DNA of 64,000 bases from Deltaproteobacteria bacterium (GTDB lineage Bacteria > Myxococcota_A > Polyangia > DRWM01 > JAAZOP01). Numbering within the stretch: position 1 is the stretch's first letter; the number at the start of each line of letters is the position of its first letter. Location: NCBI GenBank assembly GCA_016218765.1, contig JACRCZ010000123.1:1-64000 (forward strand). Direction: 5' to 3'. The position numbers and the translations under genes were made by a program. Of the stretch, positions 7,785 to 15,757 are shown one piece after another. The notes below the pieces were generated by a model. It was not told the DNA's origin and searched no databases. It worked only from the letters and a program-made list of their open reading frames with translations.

Positions 7785-9743
7785 TCAGGGGAGGCGGCGG
7801 GCGAGGATCTCTTCCATGCGGGAGAGCGAGTCGTCCAGGAGCCGCGCCGCGGCCTCGACCACGGCCGGGTCGCTCGGATCCACACCCGCGCCGCGGAGCA
7901 GCTCGAGCGGCGGTTTCGAGGAGCCGGAGCGGAGCATGTCCAGGTAGGCGTCGCGCTCCGCCTCGCCCCCGGCCAGGACGCGTTCCCCCAGTGCGATCCC
8001 CGACAGGAGCCCGCCCGTGTAGCTGTAGACGTAGTACTTGTAATAGAAGTGCGGGATGTAGGCCCACTCCATGCCGTCGTTCTCGCCCAGGGTCAGCGCG
8101 TCGCCGTAGAAGCGGCGGAGCAGGTCGAGGTATTTCTGCTCCAGGAACTCCGCCGTCACCGGCGTCCCCTGCTCGATTGCGGTGTGCACCTCCAGCTCGA
8201 AGGCGGCGAACAGCGCCTGGCGGTAGATCGTCGTGCGGATCGTCTCCACCAGCTCGCCCAGAAGGTACAGCCGCTCGTCGTCGTCGGCGGCCCCGTCGAT
8301 GCGGTGCCGCAGCACCAGGACCTCGTTGAACGTCGAGGCGGTTTCGGCGATGAGCATGGTGTAGTTCGCGGTGACGTAGGGCTGGCTCTGCATCGCCAGG
8401 TGGCTGTGCAGCGCGTGGCCGTATTCGTGCGCCAGCGTGAGCATGTCGTCCAGATCCTCGAAGTAGTTCATGAAGACGTAGGGGTGCTCGCCGAACATGC
8501 TCGCCGAGAACGCGCCGCTGCGCTTGTCGCGGTGGGGGAAGACATCGATCCAGCCGTTGTGCGGGTCGAGCGCGGGGCCGAGCACGGCGAGGTAGTCCTC
8601 TCCCAGCGGCGCCAGCGCCGCGGTGATCTGCTCCACCGCGCTCTCGTACGGGATGCGTCGCTCCACGACCGGCACCAGCGGCGTGTACAGGTCGTAGATG
8701 TGCAGCTCGTCCAGGTCCATCTGCTCCTTGCGGAAGCGCAGGTAGCGCTGGACGGGCGCGACGTTGTCTTCCACGGCGCGGATCAGGTTGACGTAGATGG
8801 CCGGGTCGACCTGATCGCGCCAGAGGTAGGCGTCGAGCGCGCGATCGTAGCCGCGCGAGCGGGCGAGGAAGACGTTGAAGCCGGCCTGGCCGGCGAGCAG
8901 CGCGGCGAAGGTGGCGTCGAAGGAGCGCAGCGCCCCGAAGAGGCCCTCCACCGCCGCCTCGCGCACGCGCCGCTCGGGCGAGGCGCGATACCGGCCGTAG
9001 TTGGACAGGGTCAGCGGCACGGAAGTCCCGTTCTCGTCGGTGAGCTCGGGCAGGGGGATTTCGGCCAGCAGCGCCTTGAAGGCCTTCTCGTGGTCGGAGG
9101 GGATTTCGTTGAGGTCGATCTCCGCCCACTGGTTGTCGCCCGCCAGCGCCAGCACGTGCTCCGCCTCGTCGCCGAGCACGTGGTCGCGGCGGTCGCGGAT
9201 CCGGTCGAGGTAGGGGCGGAATCCGGCGAGCTTGGGGCGGCTTTCGCAGGCTGCGGTCAGCGCCGCGTCGTCCCACGCCAGGATCTCGCCCCGGAAGCTC
9301 GCCGCCAGGCCCATGAGGTCGAACAGCGCGGCCTGCGCGCGGTCGAAGCGCGCCTGCGCCTCCGACGACTCGATGTCGGTCTCCTGGCGCAGGTTGGCGT
9401 ACAACCCGGCGCGGTAGGTCAGCAGCCGAAGCTCGAAGTACAGGTCGAGGCACGCCTCGAGCCGATCCGGATCGGCGAGGGTGCCGCGGCACCGCGCCAG
9501 CTCCTCGCGCTGCGTCGCCGCCTGCGCCAGCCCCTCTTCGAACGCCGCCTCGTCGGGGAACAGCGGCGAGAGGTTCCAGAGGTACTGGGGCGGGATCTGC
9601 GCGCGGTCCATGTCGGCGTCGGGGACCGTGCCGGGCGGGTTCGCCGGGGGTTCCGGGTTGGAGACGCCGGTGCGGCCTGGGCAGCCTGCCGCGGCGAGCC
9701 ATGCGAGAGAGGCCAGGGCGCCGAGCGTTCGGTTGTGGTTCAT
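7785..9743 (-). CDS. pepF: Exported oligoendopeptidase F (M3 metallopeptidase) lipoprotein
   Basis: This 652-residue M3-family zinc peptidase cleaves short peptides. The active site HEYGH (residues 439-443, in TLAHEYGHALHSHLA) is intact, and the surrounding sequence is that of the PepF branch. Unlike the cytoplasmic enzymes, it starts with a lipoprotein signal (ALASLAWLAAAGC, lipid site C21), so it should be tethered outside the cytoplasmic membrane and act on periplasmic or external peptides. ATG at 9743 was chosen because GGGGAG lies seven bases upstream and it starts the signal peptide directly; longer upstream extensions of the frame lack these features. Confidence 0.92.
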   Translation of the reverse strand: MNHNRTLGALASLAWLAAAGCPGRTGVSNPEPPANPPGTVPDADMDRAQIPPQYLWNLSPLFPDEAAFEEGLAQAATQREELARCRGTLADPDRLEACLDLYFELRLLTYRAGLYANLRQETDIESSEAQARFDRAQAALFDLMGLAASFRGEILAWDDAALTAACESRPKLAGFRPYLDRIRDRRDHVLGDEAEHVLALAGDNQWAEIDLNEIPSDHEKAFKALLAEIPLPELTDENGTSVPLTLSNYGRYRASPERRVREAAVEGLFGALRSFDATFAALLAGQAGFNVFLARSRGYDRALDAYLWRDQVDPAIYVNLIRAVEDNVAPVQRYLRFRKEQMDLDELHIYDLYTPLVPVVERRIPYESAVEQITAALAPLGEDYLAVLGPALDPHNGWIDVFPHRDKRSGAFSASMFGEHPYVFMNYFEDLDDMLTLAHEYGHALHSHLAMQSQPYVTANYTMLIAETASTFNEVLVLRHRIDGAADDDERLYLLGELVETIRTTIYRQALFAAFELEVHTAIEQGTPVTAEFLEQKYLDLLRRFYGDALTLGENDGMEWAYIPHFYYKYYVYSYTGGLLSGIALGERVLAGGEAERDAYLDMLRSGSSKPPLELLRGAGVDPSDPAVVEAAARLLDDSLSRMEEILARRLP

Positions 9744-9830
9744 CGGATTTCTCCCCGGCCGGACGTGGTGGGGTGCGGCCCGGGTCGTCCCGTCCGGCCG
9801 GAGGGAGGCTACCACTTCCGACCCGGAAGG

Positions 9831-9866
9831 GAACCACCGATGGGCACCGATGGACACCGATACCGG
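9831..9866 (+). repeat. Copy A of a dispersed 36-bp tandem-decamer repeat
   Basis: Between pepF and the divergent dedA gene lie three imperfect decamers based on CACCGATGGA. The block 9831-9866 matches 12800-12835 at 28 of 36 positions, including the flanking CCAC and CCGG, so the two are copies of one element. Similar GATG-decamer arrays are common between genes in several bacterial groups; their role is unknown. Confidence 0.6.
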
Positions 9867-9890
9867 ACACGAGGACGGCCCGGACCTGTT

Positions 9891-9925
9891 CCAGCAACCA
9901 GCGACCAGCGACCAGCTACCAGCGC
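9891..9925 (+). repeat. Heptamer array, five copies of CCAGCRA-like units
   Basis: Five consecutive heptamers (CCAGCAA, CCAGCGA, CCAGCGA, CCAGCTA, CCAGCGC) lie in the divergent intergenic region between pepF and dedA. The region 9744-9999 holds no gene. The array could be a remnant of replication slippage or a protein-binding array. Confidence 0.6.
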
Positions 9926-9999
9926 CACGGCTTGCCGAGCCTCGATCGATCCCGTATGGTCCACCGCTCCGGCGCCTTGGGGCCGGACGGGGAATTCGC

Positions 10000-10683
10000 A
10001 TGATGGAGTTGATTCGCGATCTCTGGGACGTCTTCTTCCACCTGAACGAGCATCTCAACTCGTGGGCCGGGTCGCTGGGTCCGTGGCTCTACGTGGTGCT
10101 GTTCGCGGTCATCTTCTGCGAGACCGGGCTGGTGGTGACGCCGTTCCTGCCGGGGGACTCGCTGCTTTTCGCGGTCGGGGCGTTGTCGTCGAGCGCGGGG
10201 TCGCCGATCGATCTGCCGCTCATGGCGCCGCTCTTGTGCGTGGCGGCGGTGGCCGGCGACGCGGTCAACTACTCGATTGGCCGTTGGGTGGGGCCGAAGG
10301 TGTTCAAGCGGGAGAACTCCCGGCTGCTCAACAAGCGGCATCTGGTCCGCGCCCAGGAATTCTACGAGAAGCACGGCGGCAAGACGATCGTGCTGGCGCG
10401 TTTCGTGCCGATCATCCGCACGTTCGCGCCGTTCGTGGCGGGGATCGGCAAGATGAGGTACCTGCGGTTCGCGACGTACAACGTCACGGGTGGTCTGGCC
10501 TGGGTGCTGCTCTTCCTGCTGGGGGGGTACTACTTTGCCGATCTCCCGATCGTGAAGACCCGCTTCCACTACGTCATCGTCGCGATCGTCGTCATCTCCG
10601 TGATCCCGATCGCGGTCGAGTACCTCCGCGCGCGGAAGGCGGCGAAGACGGCGAGCAAGACGGAGTCGGCCCCGCAGCCTTGA
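10000..10683 (+). CDS. DedA family membrane protein
   Basis: This 227-residue polytopic membrane protein is of the DedA/VTT family, whose members are linked to membrane homeostasis, undecaprenyl-phosphate or phospholipid scrambling, and drug tolerance. It shows the family's E-x-G-x-x-x-x-P-x-x-P-G-D pattern (ETGLVVTPFLPGDSLLF) and the downstream F-x-R-x-x-P-x-x-R-T motif (ARFVPIIRTFAPFVAG). The start is ATG 10000 or the adjacent ATG 10003. A second VTT protein occurs at 14327-14977. Confidence 0.92.
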   Translation: MMELIRDLWDVFFHLNEHLNSWAGSLGPWLYVVLFAVIFCETGLVVTPFLPGDSLLFAVGALSSSAGSPIDLPLMAPLLCVAAVAGDAVNYSIGRWVGPKVFKRENSRLLNKRHLVRAQEFYEKHGGKTIVLARFVPIIRTFAPFVAGIGKMRYLRFATYNVTGGLAWVLLFLLGGYYFADLPIVKTRFHYVIVAIVVISVIPIAVEYLRARKAAKTASKTESAPQP

Positions 10684-10751
10684 CTCCCGGGGAGGCCGTC
10701 GTTACCGTCCACCCCGATGACCCTCTGGACGGTGCGCCAGGTTCCGGCATG

Positions 10752-10863
10752 CGTTGACCCCACAACGTCAACGTGGGCCCTGCCTCTACCCGCGGTGTGC
10801 AAGCCCCGCAACATGGGGAAGCCTGAAGCGGGCAACCGCGGGGCCCCCCTACGAATGTAGGGG
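10752..10863 (+). other. Hairpin-rich leader or palindromic element upstream of the tupA-like gene
   Basis: The intergenic stretch 10684-10937 contains three stems. CGTTGAC (10752-10758) pairs with GTCAACG (10767-10773), with an overlapping alternative CCCAC (10759-10763)/GTGGG (10773-10777). CCCGCGGT (10789-10796) pairs with ACCGCGGG (10835-10842) and encloses CCCC/GGGG (10804-10807 and 10815-10818). CCCCTAC (10846-10852) pairs with GTAGGGG (10857-10863) around a GAAT loop. This could be a structured RNA leader of the downstream gene or a palindromic REP/MITE-like element. It does not match any riboswitch I can name. Confidence 0.4.
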
Positions 10864-10937
10864 TTGACGGCCGGCGCCAGCGGCCATTCCGGAGGGTCGT
10901 CTTCTCCTCGGGGGAGTTCGCGCAAAGGGCGCCACGC

Positions 10938-11795
10938 ATGCAAAGCACGCCAAGGGGGCATGCATCCGGCTCGGCCGGACAGGTCGCAGGTTTCGTCGCC
11001 ATGCTGCTGCTCGCGCTGGGCGCCGGTGCCTGCCGCAAGGGCGTCGGTCCGCGGCGGCTCGTTCTGGCCACGACGACTTCGGTGCGCGACTGCGGGCTGC
11101 TGGACCTGCTCACGGCGGCGTTCGAGAAGGAGACGGGGAGCCCCGTCGCGCCGATCGCGGTGGGCAGCGGCGAGGCGCTGCGCATGGGCCGGGACGGCAA
11201 TGCCGACGTGCTGCTCGTCCACGATCCGGCCGGCGAAGACAAGCTGACGGCCGAGGGGATCGCGGCCGAGGACACCCCGTTCATGCGCAGCCGCTTCCTC
11301 GTCGTCGGGCCCGCCTCCGACCCGGCCGGGTTGGGCGGCCTGTCCACCGCGGGCGACGTGTTCCGCGCGCTCGCCGCGGGGAAGGCGCCGTTCGTCTCCC
11401 GCGGCGACGATTCCGGCACGCACCGCCTGGAGAAGCGCTTCTGGCAGGCGGCGGAGGTCGAGCCCGAGGGGCGCGACTGGTACCTCTCGGTGGGCGCCGG
11501 GATGATGCACGCCCTGCGCGTGGCGAACGAGAAGCAGGCCTACTGCCTGACCGACATCGCGACGTGGCTCAAGGCCCGCCCGGGCCTCGACCTGGCCGTC
11601 GTCGCCGACCCCGGCACGGACGAGTGGGCCAACGTCTACTCGATCCTGCTGCTCTCGCCGGCGAAGTTTCCCGAGTTGAACCACCAGGCGGCGCGGCGCT
11701 TCCGCGAGTTCGTGGTCTCGGGCGCGGGCCGGACGATCGTCGACGAGTTCGGCGAGGCCGAGTTCGGCGCGGCGGTCTTCGAGCGGGTGGAGTGA
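10938..11795 (+). CDS. tupA: TupA-like tungstate/molybdate-binding lipoprotein
   Basis: This is a 285-residue extracytoplasmic solute-binding protein. After a lipoprotein signal (MLLLALGAGAC, lipid site C32) it begins with LVLATTTSVRDCGLLDLL, followed by PIAVGSGEAL, GNADVLLVHDP and FVSRGDDSGTH, which are the signature segments of tungstate-binding TupA proteins. TupA delivers tungstate to the TupBC permease for molybdenum/tungsten cofactor enzymes. No permease or ATPase gene is adjacent, so the transporter partners must lie elsewhere or be missing. The ATG at 10938 lacks a strong Shine-Dalgarno; the long hairpin-rich leader upstream may matter for expression. Confidence 0.85.
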   Translation: MQSTPRGHASGSAGQVAGFVAMLLLALGAGACRKGVGPRRLVLATTTSVRDCGLLDLLTAAFEKETGSPVAPIAVGSGEALRMGRDGNADVLLVHDPAGEDKLTAEGIAAEDTPFMRSRFLVVGPASDPAGLGGLSTAGDVFRALAAGKAPFVSRGDDSGTHRLEKRFWQAAEVEPEGRDWYLSVGAGMMHALRVANEKQAYCLTDIATWLKARPGLDLAVVADPGTDEWANVYSILLLSPAKFPELNHQAARRFREFVVSGAGRTIVDEFGEAEFGAAVFERVE

Positions 11796-11798
11796 GTC

Positions 11799-12707
11799 CT
11801 ACCCCCCGTTGCGCTTCACCGCGGCGTCGTAGCCCAGGAGCCGCAGCGGGCGGCGGGAGAGCGAGAAACGCACGGTCGCGGCGGGCGCCACGGGGATGGA
11901 GACGTGCGGGCCGTCGACGTAGACGACCGCAGGACGCCAGGCGTTGGTCAGCTCCAGCGCGTCGTCGCGGTTGACGAAGCCGCGGACCAGGCGGTACGTC
12001 GGGCGGAACGGACCCAGGGCGTAGGGCTCGCGGACCACGAACTGGAGCCGGTGGGAGCCGAGCGGGAGGATCCGCCCGCCGGCGGCGTGGGTGGCGGCGG
12101 TGGAGCCGGCCGCCGTGGAGACCCACACGCCGCTGGAGAAGTGCTCCTCGGACACGGCGCCGCGCCGCAGCACGTAGCGCGTCGTGCTCGCCGGACAGGC
12201 GTTGGAGAACAGGCAGTCGTTGAGCACGCGGTCGGTGGCGGGGCGGCCGTCGACCTCGACCCGCATCCGCTGCAGGAACGTCGCCGGGAGGCGGCCCGTC
12301 ATCGCGGCCGACAGGTACGCCTCGGCCTTGTCGCAGGTGGCGACGGTGAGGAAGCCGCAGGACGCGTGGGGGGCGGAGTTCAGGGCGAGGACGCCCGCGT
12401 CACCGACCAGGTGGGAGACGTGCAGCACGGTACCGTCGCCTCCGACGACGACCACGAGGTCGTCGTCGCGGACGTGCAGGCCGTCGGTGCGGTGCAGGAA
12501 CCGCGCGCGCAGGCCCAGACGCGCCAGGGCGCGGCGCACCTGCTGCACCGATTCCAGGTGTTCCTCGTGCGCGCGCAGCATCTCGCGGCCCAGCGGGTGT
12601 CCCTCGCGCACCAGCCGCGCGATCCGGCGGTTGCGGCCCTCCGACACCGTCGCCGTGTACGCCGAGCGGCGATGGATGACCAGGATGCGGCGCCCTTGCC
12701 TCGTCAC
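11799..12707 (-). CDS. NAD(+)/NADH kinase family protein
   Basis: This 302-residue protein has the diacylglycerol/NAD kinase motif VVVVGGDGT at residues 85-93 and the paired downstream elements LNDCLFSNACP (in place of the usual NE-x-x motif) and SSGVWVSTAAGSTA. NAD kinases phosphorylate NAD(H) to NADP(H). The loop after GGDGT reads VLALNSAPHASCGFLTV rather than the usual N-x-G-x-x-GFL, so this is a divergent branch, possibly like the NADH kinases of plants. The start is GTG 12707, preceded by AGGAG with a four-base spacer. It diverges from the HAD nucleotidase gene. Confidence 0.83.
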   Translation of the reverse strand: MTRQGRRILVIHRRSAYTATVSEGRNRRIARLVREGHPLGREMLRAHEEHLESVQQVRRALARLGLRARFLHRTDGLHVRDDDLVVVVGGDGTVLHVSHLVGDAGVLALNSAPHASCGFLTVATCDKAEAYLSAAMTGRLPATFLQRMRVEVDGRPATDRVLNDCLFSNACPASTTRYVLRRGAVSEEHFSSGVWVSTAAGSTAATHAAGGRILPLGSHRLQFVVREPYALGPFRPTYRLVRGFVNRDDALELTNAWRPAVVYVDGPHVSIPVAPAATVRFSLSRRPLRLLGYDAAVKRNGG

Positions 12708-12799
12708 GATGCTCCTCGCCCCGCGCCCGCGGGTGCGAACCGCGAAAATACCCAACCCCGCCACCGGGACGCAAACCGTGGGGGCCGGACCGGACGGGG

Positions 12800-12835
12800 A
12801 AACCACGGATGAACACGGATGAACACGGATGCCGG
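12800..12835 (+). repeat. Copy B of the dispersed 36-bp tandem-decamer repeat
   Basis: Three near-identical decamers (unit AACACGGATG) lie in the divergent region between the NAD kinase and HAD genes. The block aligns with 9831-9866 over its whole length (28 of 36 identical), including the CCAC before and CCGG after. The remainder of 12708-12923 shows no gene. Confidence 0.6.
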
Positions 12836-12923
12836 CCAAGGGGACGACCCGGAGGCGTGCAAGGCAAGCCCCGGGCGCGGACGGCTTGCCGTCGGGACGC
12901 GGCCCGTGCCACGATCCCCCCGC

Positions 12924-14327
12924 ATGCAGCGCGGCATCTTCTGCAACCGCACCCTCAACCTGCGCTCGATCGGCGCGATCGGCTACGACCTGGACTACAC
13001 GCTCATCCACTACCACGTGGTGGAGTGGGAGCGGCGGGCCTATGCGCACCTGCGCACCAAGCTCTGCGACAAGCGCTGGCCGACGCAGGGGCTGGAGCTG
13101 GATCCCGGGCTGATGGTCCGCGGCCTGATCCTCGACCTGCGTCTGGGCAACGTCGTCAAGGCCGACCGTTTCGGCTACGTCAAGCGCGCCTGCCACGGCA
13201 CGCGCTTCCTGGAGTGGGACGAGCAGCGGCGGGCGTACGCCGGTACGCTGGTCGACCTGTCCGAGCCGCGCTGGGTCTTTCTGAACACGCTGTTCTCGCT
13301 CTCCGAGGCGTGCATGTTCGCGCAGCTCGTCGACCGCCTGGACGCGCACGCCTTCAGCCGCGTGCTCTCGTACCGCGACCTGTACGACGGCGTGAAGGAG
13401 AGCCTGGACGAGGCGCACGTCGAGGGGCGGCTGAAGGCGGAGATCGCGGCCGACCCGGGGCGTTTCGTCGATCTCGATCCCGAGACCCCGCTGGCGCTGC
13501 TGGACCAGAAGGAGGCGGGCCGCAAGCTCCTCCTGATCACGAACTCCGAGTGGCCGTACACGCGGGACATGCTGGCCTGGGCCTTCGATCGTTTCCTGCC
13601 CGACGGCCTCGGGTGGCGCGACCTCTTCGACCTCATCATCGTCGCGGCGCGCAAGCCGGACTTCTTCCACCTGCGCCTGCCGTTGTTCGAGGTGGTCGAC
13701 GACGAGGGGCTCTTGCGGCCGGCGCCCAAGGGCTTGCGCAAGGGCGGGGTGCACCACGGCGGCGACGCGACGCACGTCGAGGAGTTGCTGGGGCTGTCGG
13801 GCGAGGACATCCTGTACGTCGGCGACCACATCTGGGGTGACGTGACGGTGACCAAGCGCACGCTGCGCTGGCGGACCGCGCTCATCCTGCGCGAGCTGGA
13901 GGACGAGCTGGCCGCGATCGAGCGGTTTGCGACGACCGAGGCGCGGCTGCGGGAGCTGATGGCGGAGAAGGAGCGCTGCGAGCTGGAGGTCTCGCAGCTC
14001 CGGCTCCGCGTGCAGCGGCGGCGTCGCGGGCGTGCGACGGAGGGCGAGGAGCCGGCGGAAGCGCTGGAACGGCGGCTGGCCGACCGGAAGGCCGAGCTGG
14101 CGGTGCTGGACGACCGCATCGCGCCGCTCGCGCGCGCGGCGGGCGAGCTGGCCAACCCCAACTGGGGACTGCTCCTGCGTACGGGCAACGACAAGAGCCA
14201 CCTGGCGCGGCAGGTCGAGCGTTCGGCCGACGTCTACACCTCGCGCGTTTCCAACTTCCTCCACCACACGCCGTTCGCCTATTTCCGCGCGCGGCGCGGC
14301 AGCCTACCCCACGATCCGGAACCCTGA
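12924..14327 (+). CDS. HAD-superfamily 5'-nucleotidase (HAD-IG type)
   Basis: This 467-residue protein resembles the cytosolic purine 5'-nucleotidase-like HAD family. The catalytic motif is YDLDYTL (D22 and D24), motif II is LLLITNSEWPYT, and the metal-binding motif III is LYVGDHIWGDV. Residues about 330-420 are rich in Glu/Arg/Leu and likely a coiled-coil insertion, which is also seen in relatives. ATG 12924 was chosen because the family begins shortly before the FCNRTLNLRSIGAIGYDLDYT segment; in-frame GTG 12906 and ATG 12819 are alternatives. The stop TGA overlaps the next start (TGATG), so it is coupled to the VTT protein. Confidence 0.88.
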   Translation: MQRGIFCNRTLNLRSIGAIGYDLDYTLIHYHVVEWERRAYAHLRTKLCDKRWPTQGLELDPGLMVRGLILDLRLGNVVKADRFGYVKRACHGTRFLEWDEQRRAYAGTLVDLSEPRWVFLNTLFSLSEACMFAQLVDRLDAHAFSRVLSYRDLYDGVKESLDEAHVEGRLKAEIAADPGRFVDLDPETPLALLDQKEAGRKLLLITNSEWPYTRDMLAWAFDRFLPDGLGWRDLFDLIIVAARKPDFFHLRLPLFEVVDDEGLLRPAPKGLRKGGVHHGGDATHVEELLGLSGEDILYVGDHIWGDVTVTKRTLRWRTALILRELEDELAAIERFATTEARLRELMAEKERCELEVSQLRLRVQRRRRGRATEGEEPAEALERRLADRKAELAVLDDRIAPLARAAGELANPNWGLLLRTGNDKSHLARQVERSADVYTSRVSNFLHHTPFAYFRARRGSLPHDPEP

Positions 14328-14977
14328 TGCCTTCGCTCTCCGAGATCCTCGAGTCGATCGGCCGGCAGCCGCAGTGGCTGGGCGCCCTGGCGCTGCTCGC
14401 CGCCGCGTTCCTGGAGTACGTCGTCCCGCCGATTCCCGGCGACGCGATCTGCCTCTTCGGCGCGTTCCTGGTCGGCCGCGCCGGCTGGAGCCTGCCGCTG
14501 GTCTTCGTGGCGGTGATGGCCGGCACGGGTCTGGGCATGCTGTTCGACTACCGCGTCGGGGTGTGGCTGCGGCGGCGTGTGGAGCGGGGGCGGGAGGGCG
14601 GCGCCGCGCCGTCGCCGCGCCTGCGCTCGGTTCTCGCGCTGGAGGACCGCTACCGGCACCGGGCCGCGCTGACGCTCGTCTCCAACCGGTTCCTGCCGGG
14701 CATCCGCGCGTTCCTGTTCGTCGGCGCCGGCTTCTTCGGCTACCCGCTGGGCCGGACGTTGCTGTGGGGTTTCGTGAGCGCGCTGGCGTGGAACGGCCTG
14801 ATCTTCCTGGCCGGCGTGCAGCTCGGGGTGAAGTACGAGCAGCTCTCCGACTGGATGTCGCAGTACATGACGGTCGTCTGGGTCCTTCTCGGGGTCGCGA
14901 CCGTGGGCCTGGGCGTCCGCTGGTGGCTCCGGCGGCGTAGCGCTTCCCGCGGTACGCCGGCTCCGCCCCCCGGTTGA
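14327..14977 (+). CDS. VTT/DedA-like membrane protein
   Basis: This 216-residue polytopic protein has the DedA/VTT pattern LEYVVPPIPGDAI and the second motif VSNRFLPGIRAFLFVGAGFFGYP, followed by two C-terminal hydrophobic segments. Members move or scramble lipids in the cytoplasmic membrane. It starts one base inside the stop of the nucleotidase gene, a sign of translational coupling. It is only distantly similar to the DedA protein at 10000. Confidence 0.85.
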   Translation: MPSLSEILESIGRQPQWLGALALLAAAFLEYVVPPIPGDAICLFGAFLVGRAGWSLPLVFVAVMAGTGLGMLFDYRVGVWLRRRVERGREGGAAPSPRLRSVLALEDRYRHRAALTLVSNRFLPGIRAFLFVGAGFFGYPLGRTLLWGFVSALAWNGLIFLAGVQLGVKYEQLSDWMSQYMTVVWVLLGVATVGLGVRWWLRRRSASRGTPAPPPG

Positions 14978-15073
14978 CTGGTCCCGAATCGTGTCTACGA
15001 ATGCCGCGCGCCGGCGCGAAGGGCACCGGTGGAGCTTGGGCGACGTCATCGCGGTCGCCACGGGGAGGCAGCC

Positions 15074-15748
15074 ATGAAGATCGGAGTGTTGGGAACCGGA
15101 ATGGTGGGTGAGGCGATCGCCACGAAGCTGGTGCAGGCCGGACACGAGGTCCGGATGGGTTCGCGGACGAAGGCCAACGAGACGGCCGTGGCGTGGGCCA
15201 AGCGCAACGGCGCCAAGGCCTCGGCCGGGACGTTCGCCGACGCCGCGGGTTTCGGCGAGGTGGTGTTCAACTGCACGAAGGGCGAGTATTCGCTGGAGGC
15301 GGTCCGTGCCGCCGGCGAATCGACGCTGGCGAACAAGGTGCTGGTCGACGTCGCCAACCCGCTGGACTTCTCGCGTGGGATGCCGCCGTCGCTGCTGATT
15401 TCGAACACCGATTCGTTGGGCGAGCAGATCCAGCGGGCGCTGCCGAGCACCCGGGTGGTCAAGGCGCTCAACACGGTCAACGCCTACATCATGGTCAGCC
15501 CGTCGAACCTGCCCGGCGAGCACAACCTCTTCCTGTGCGGGAACGACACGGCCGCCAAGCGGCAGGTGCACGGGATCCTGACCGAGTCCTTCGGCTGGAA
15601 GTCGGAGAGCATCGTGGACCTGGGGGACATCACGGGCGCGCGGGCGACCGAGCAGTACCTGCCGTTGTGGGTGCGCCTGTACGGGACGCTGGGCAACCCG
15701 AACTTCAACGTCCGCGTCGTCATCGGCCCGCCGCCGAAGCTGGGCTGA
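15074..15748 (+). CDS. NADPH-dependent F420 reductase-like oxidoreductase
   Basis: This 224-residue Rossmann-fold protein starts MKIGVLGTGMVGEAIATKL, the dinucleotide-binding GxGxxG signature, and continues with the NP-binding pattern GSRT of the F420-dependent NADP reductase family. The segment VVKALNTVNAYIM corresponds to the family's conserved V-K-A-x-N-T region. GGGGAGG (15062-15068) supports ATG 15074. The true substrate may be a cofactor or a small carbonyl; many such genes are annotated only as NAD(P)-binding proteins. Confidence 0.82.
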   Translation: MKIGVLGTGMVGEAIATKLVQAGHEVRMGSRTKANETAVAWAKRNGAKASAGTFADAAGFGEVVFNCTKGEYSLEAVRAAGESTLANKVLVDVANPLDFSRGMPPSLLISNTDSLGEQIQRALPSTRVVKALNTVNAYIMVSPSNLPGEHNLFLCGNDTAAKRQVHGILTESFGWKSESIVDLGDITGARATEQYLPLWVRLYGTLGNPNFNVRVVIGPPPKLG

Positions 15749-15757
15749 CGCCGGCGG

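Noticed and set aside
8049..10757. A 902-codon plus-strand frame over pepF and dedA
   Set aside because: It is antisense to the HEYGH-containing pepF and out of frame with dedA; composition is typical shadow coding.
10938..11795. A complete tungstate ABC transporter at this locus
   Set aside because: Only the binding protein is present; flanking genes are DedA and NAD kinase, and no permease or ATPase is encoded in the window.
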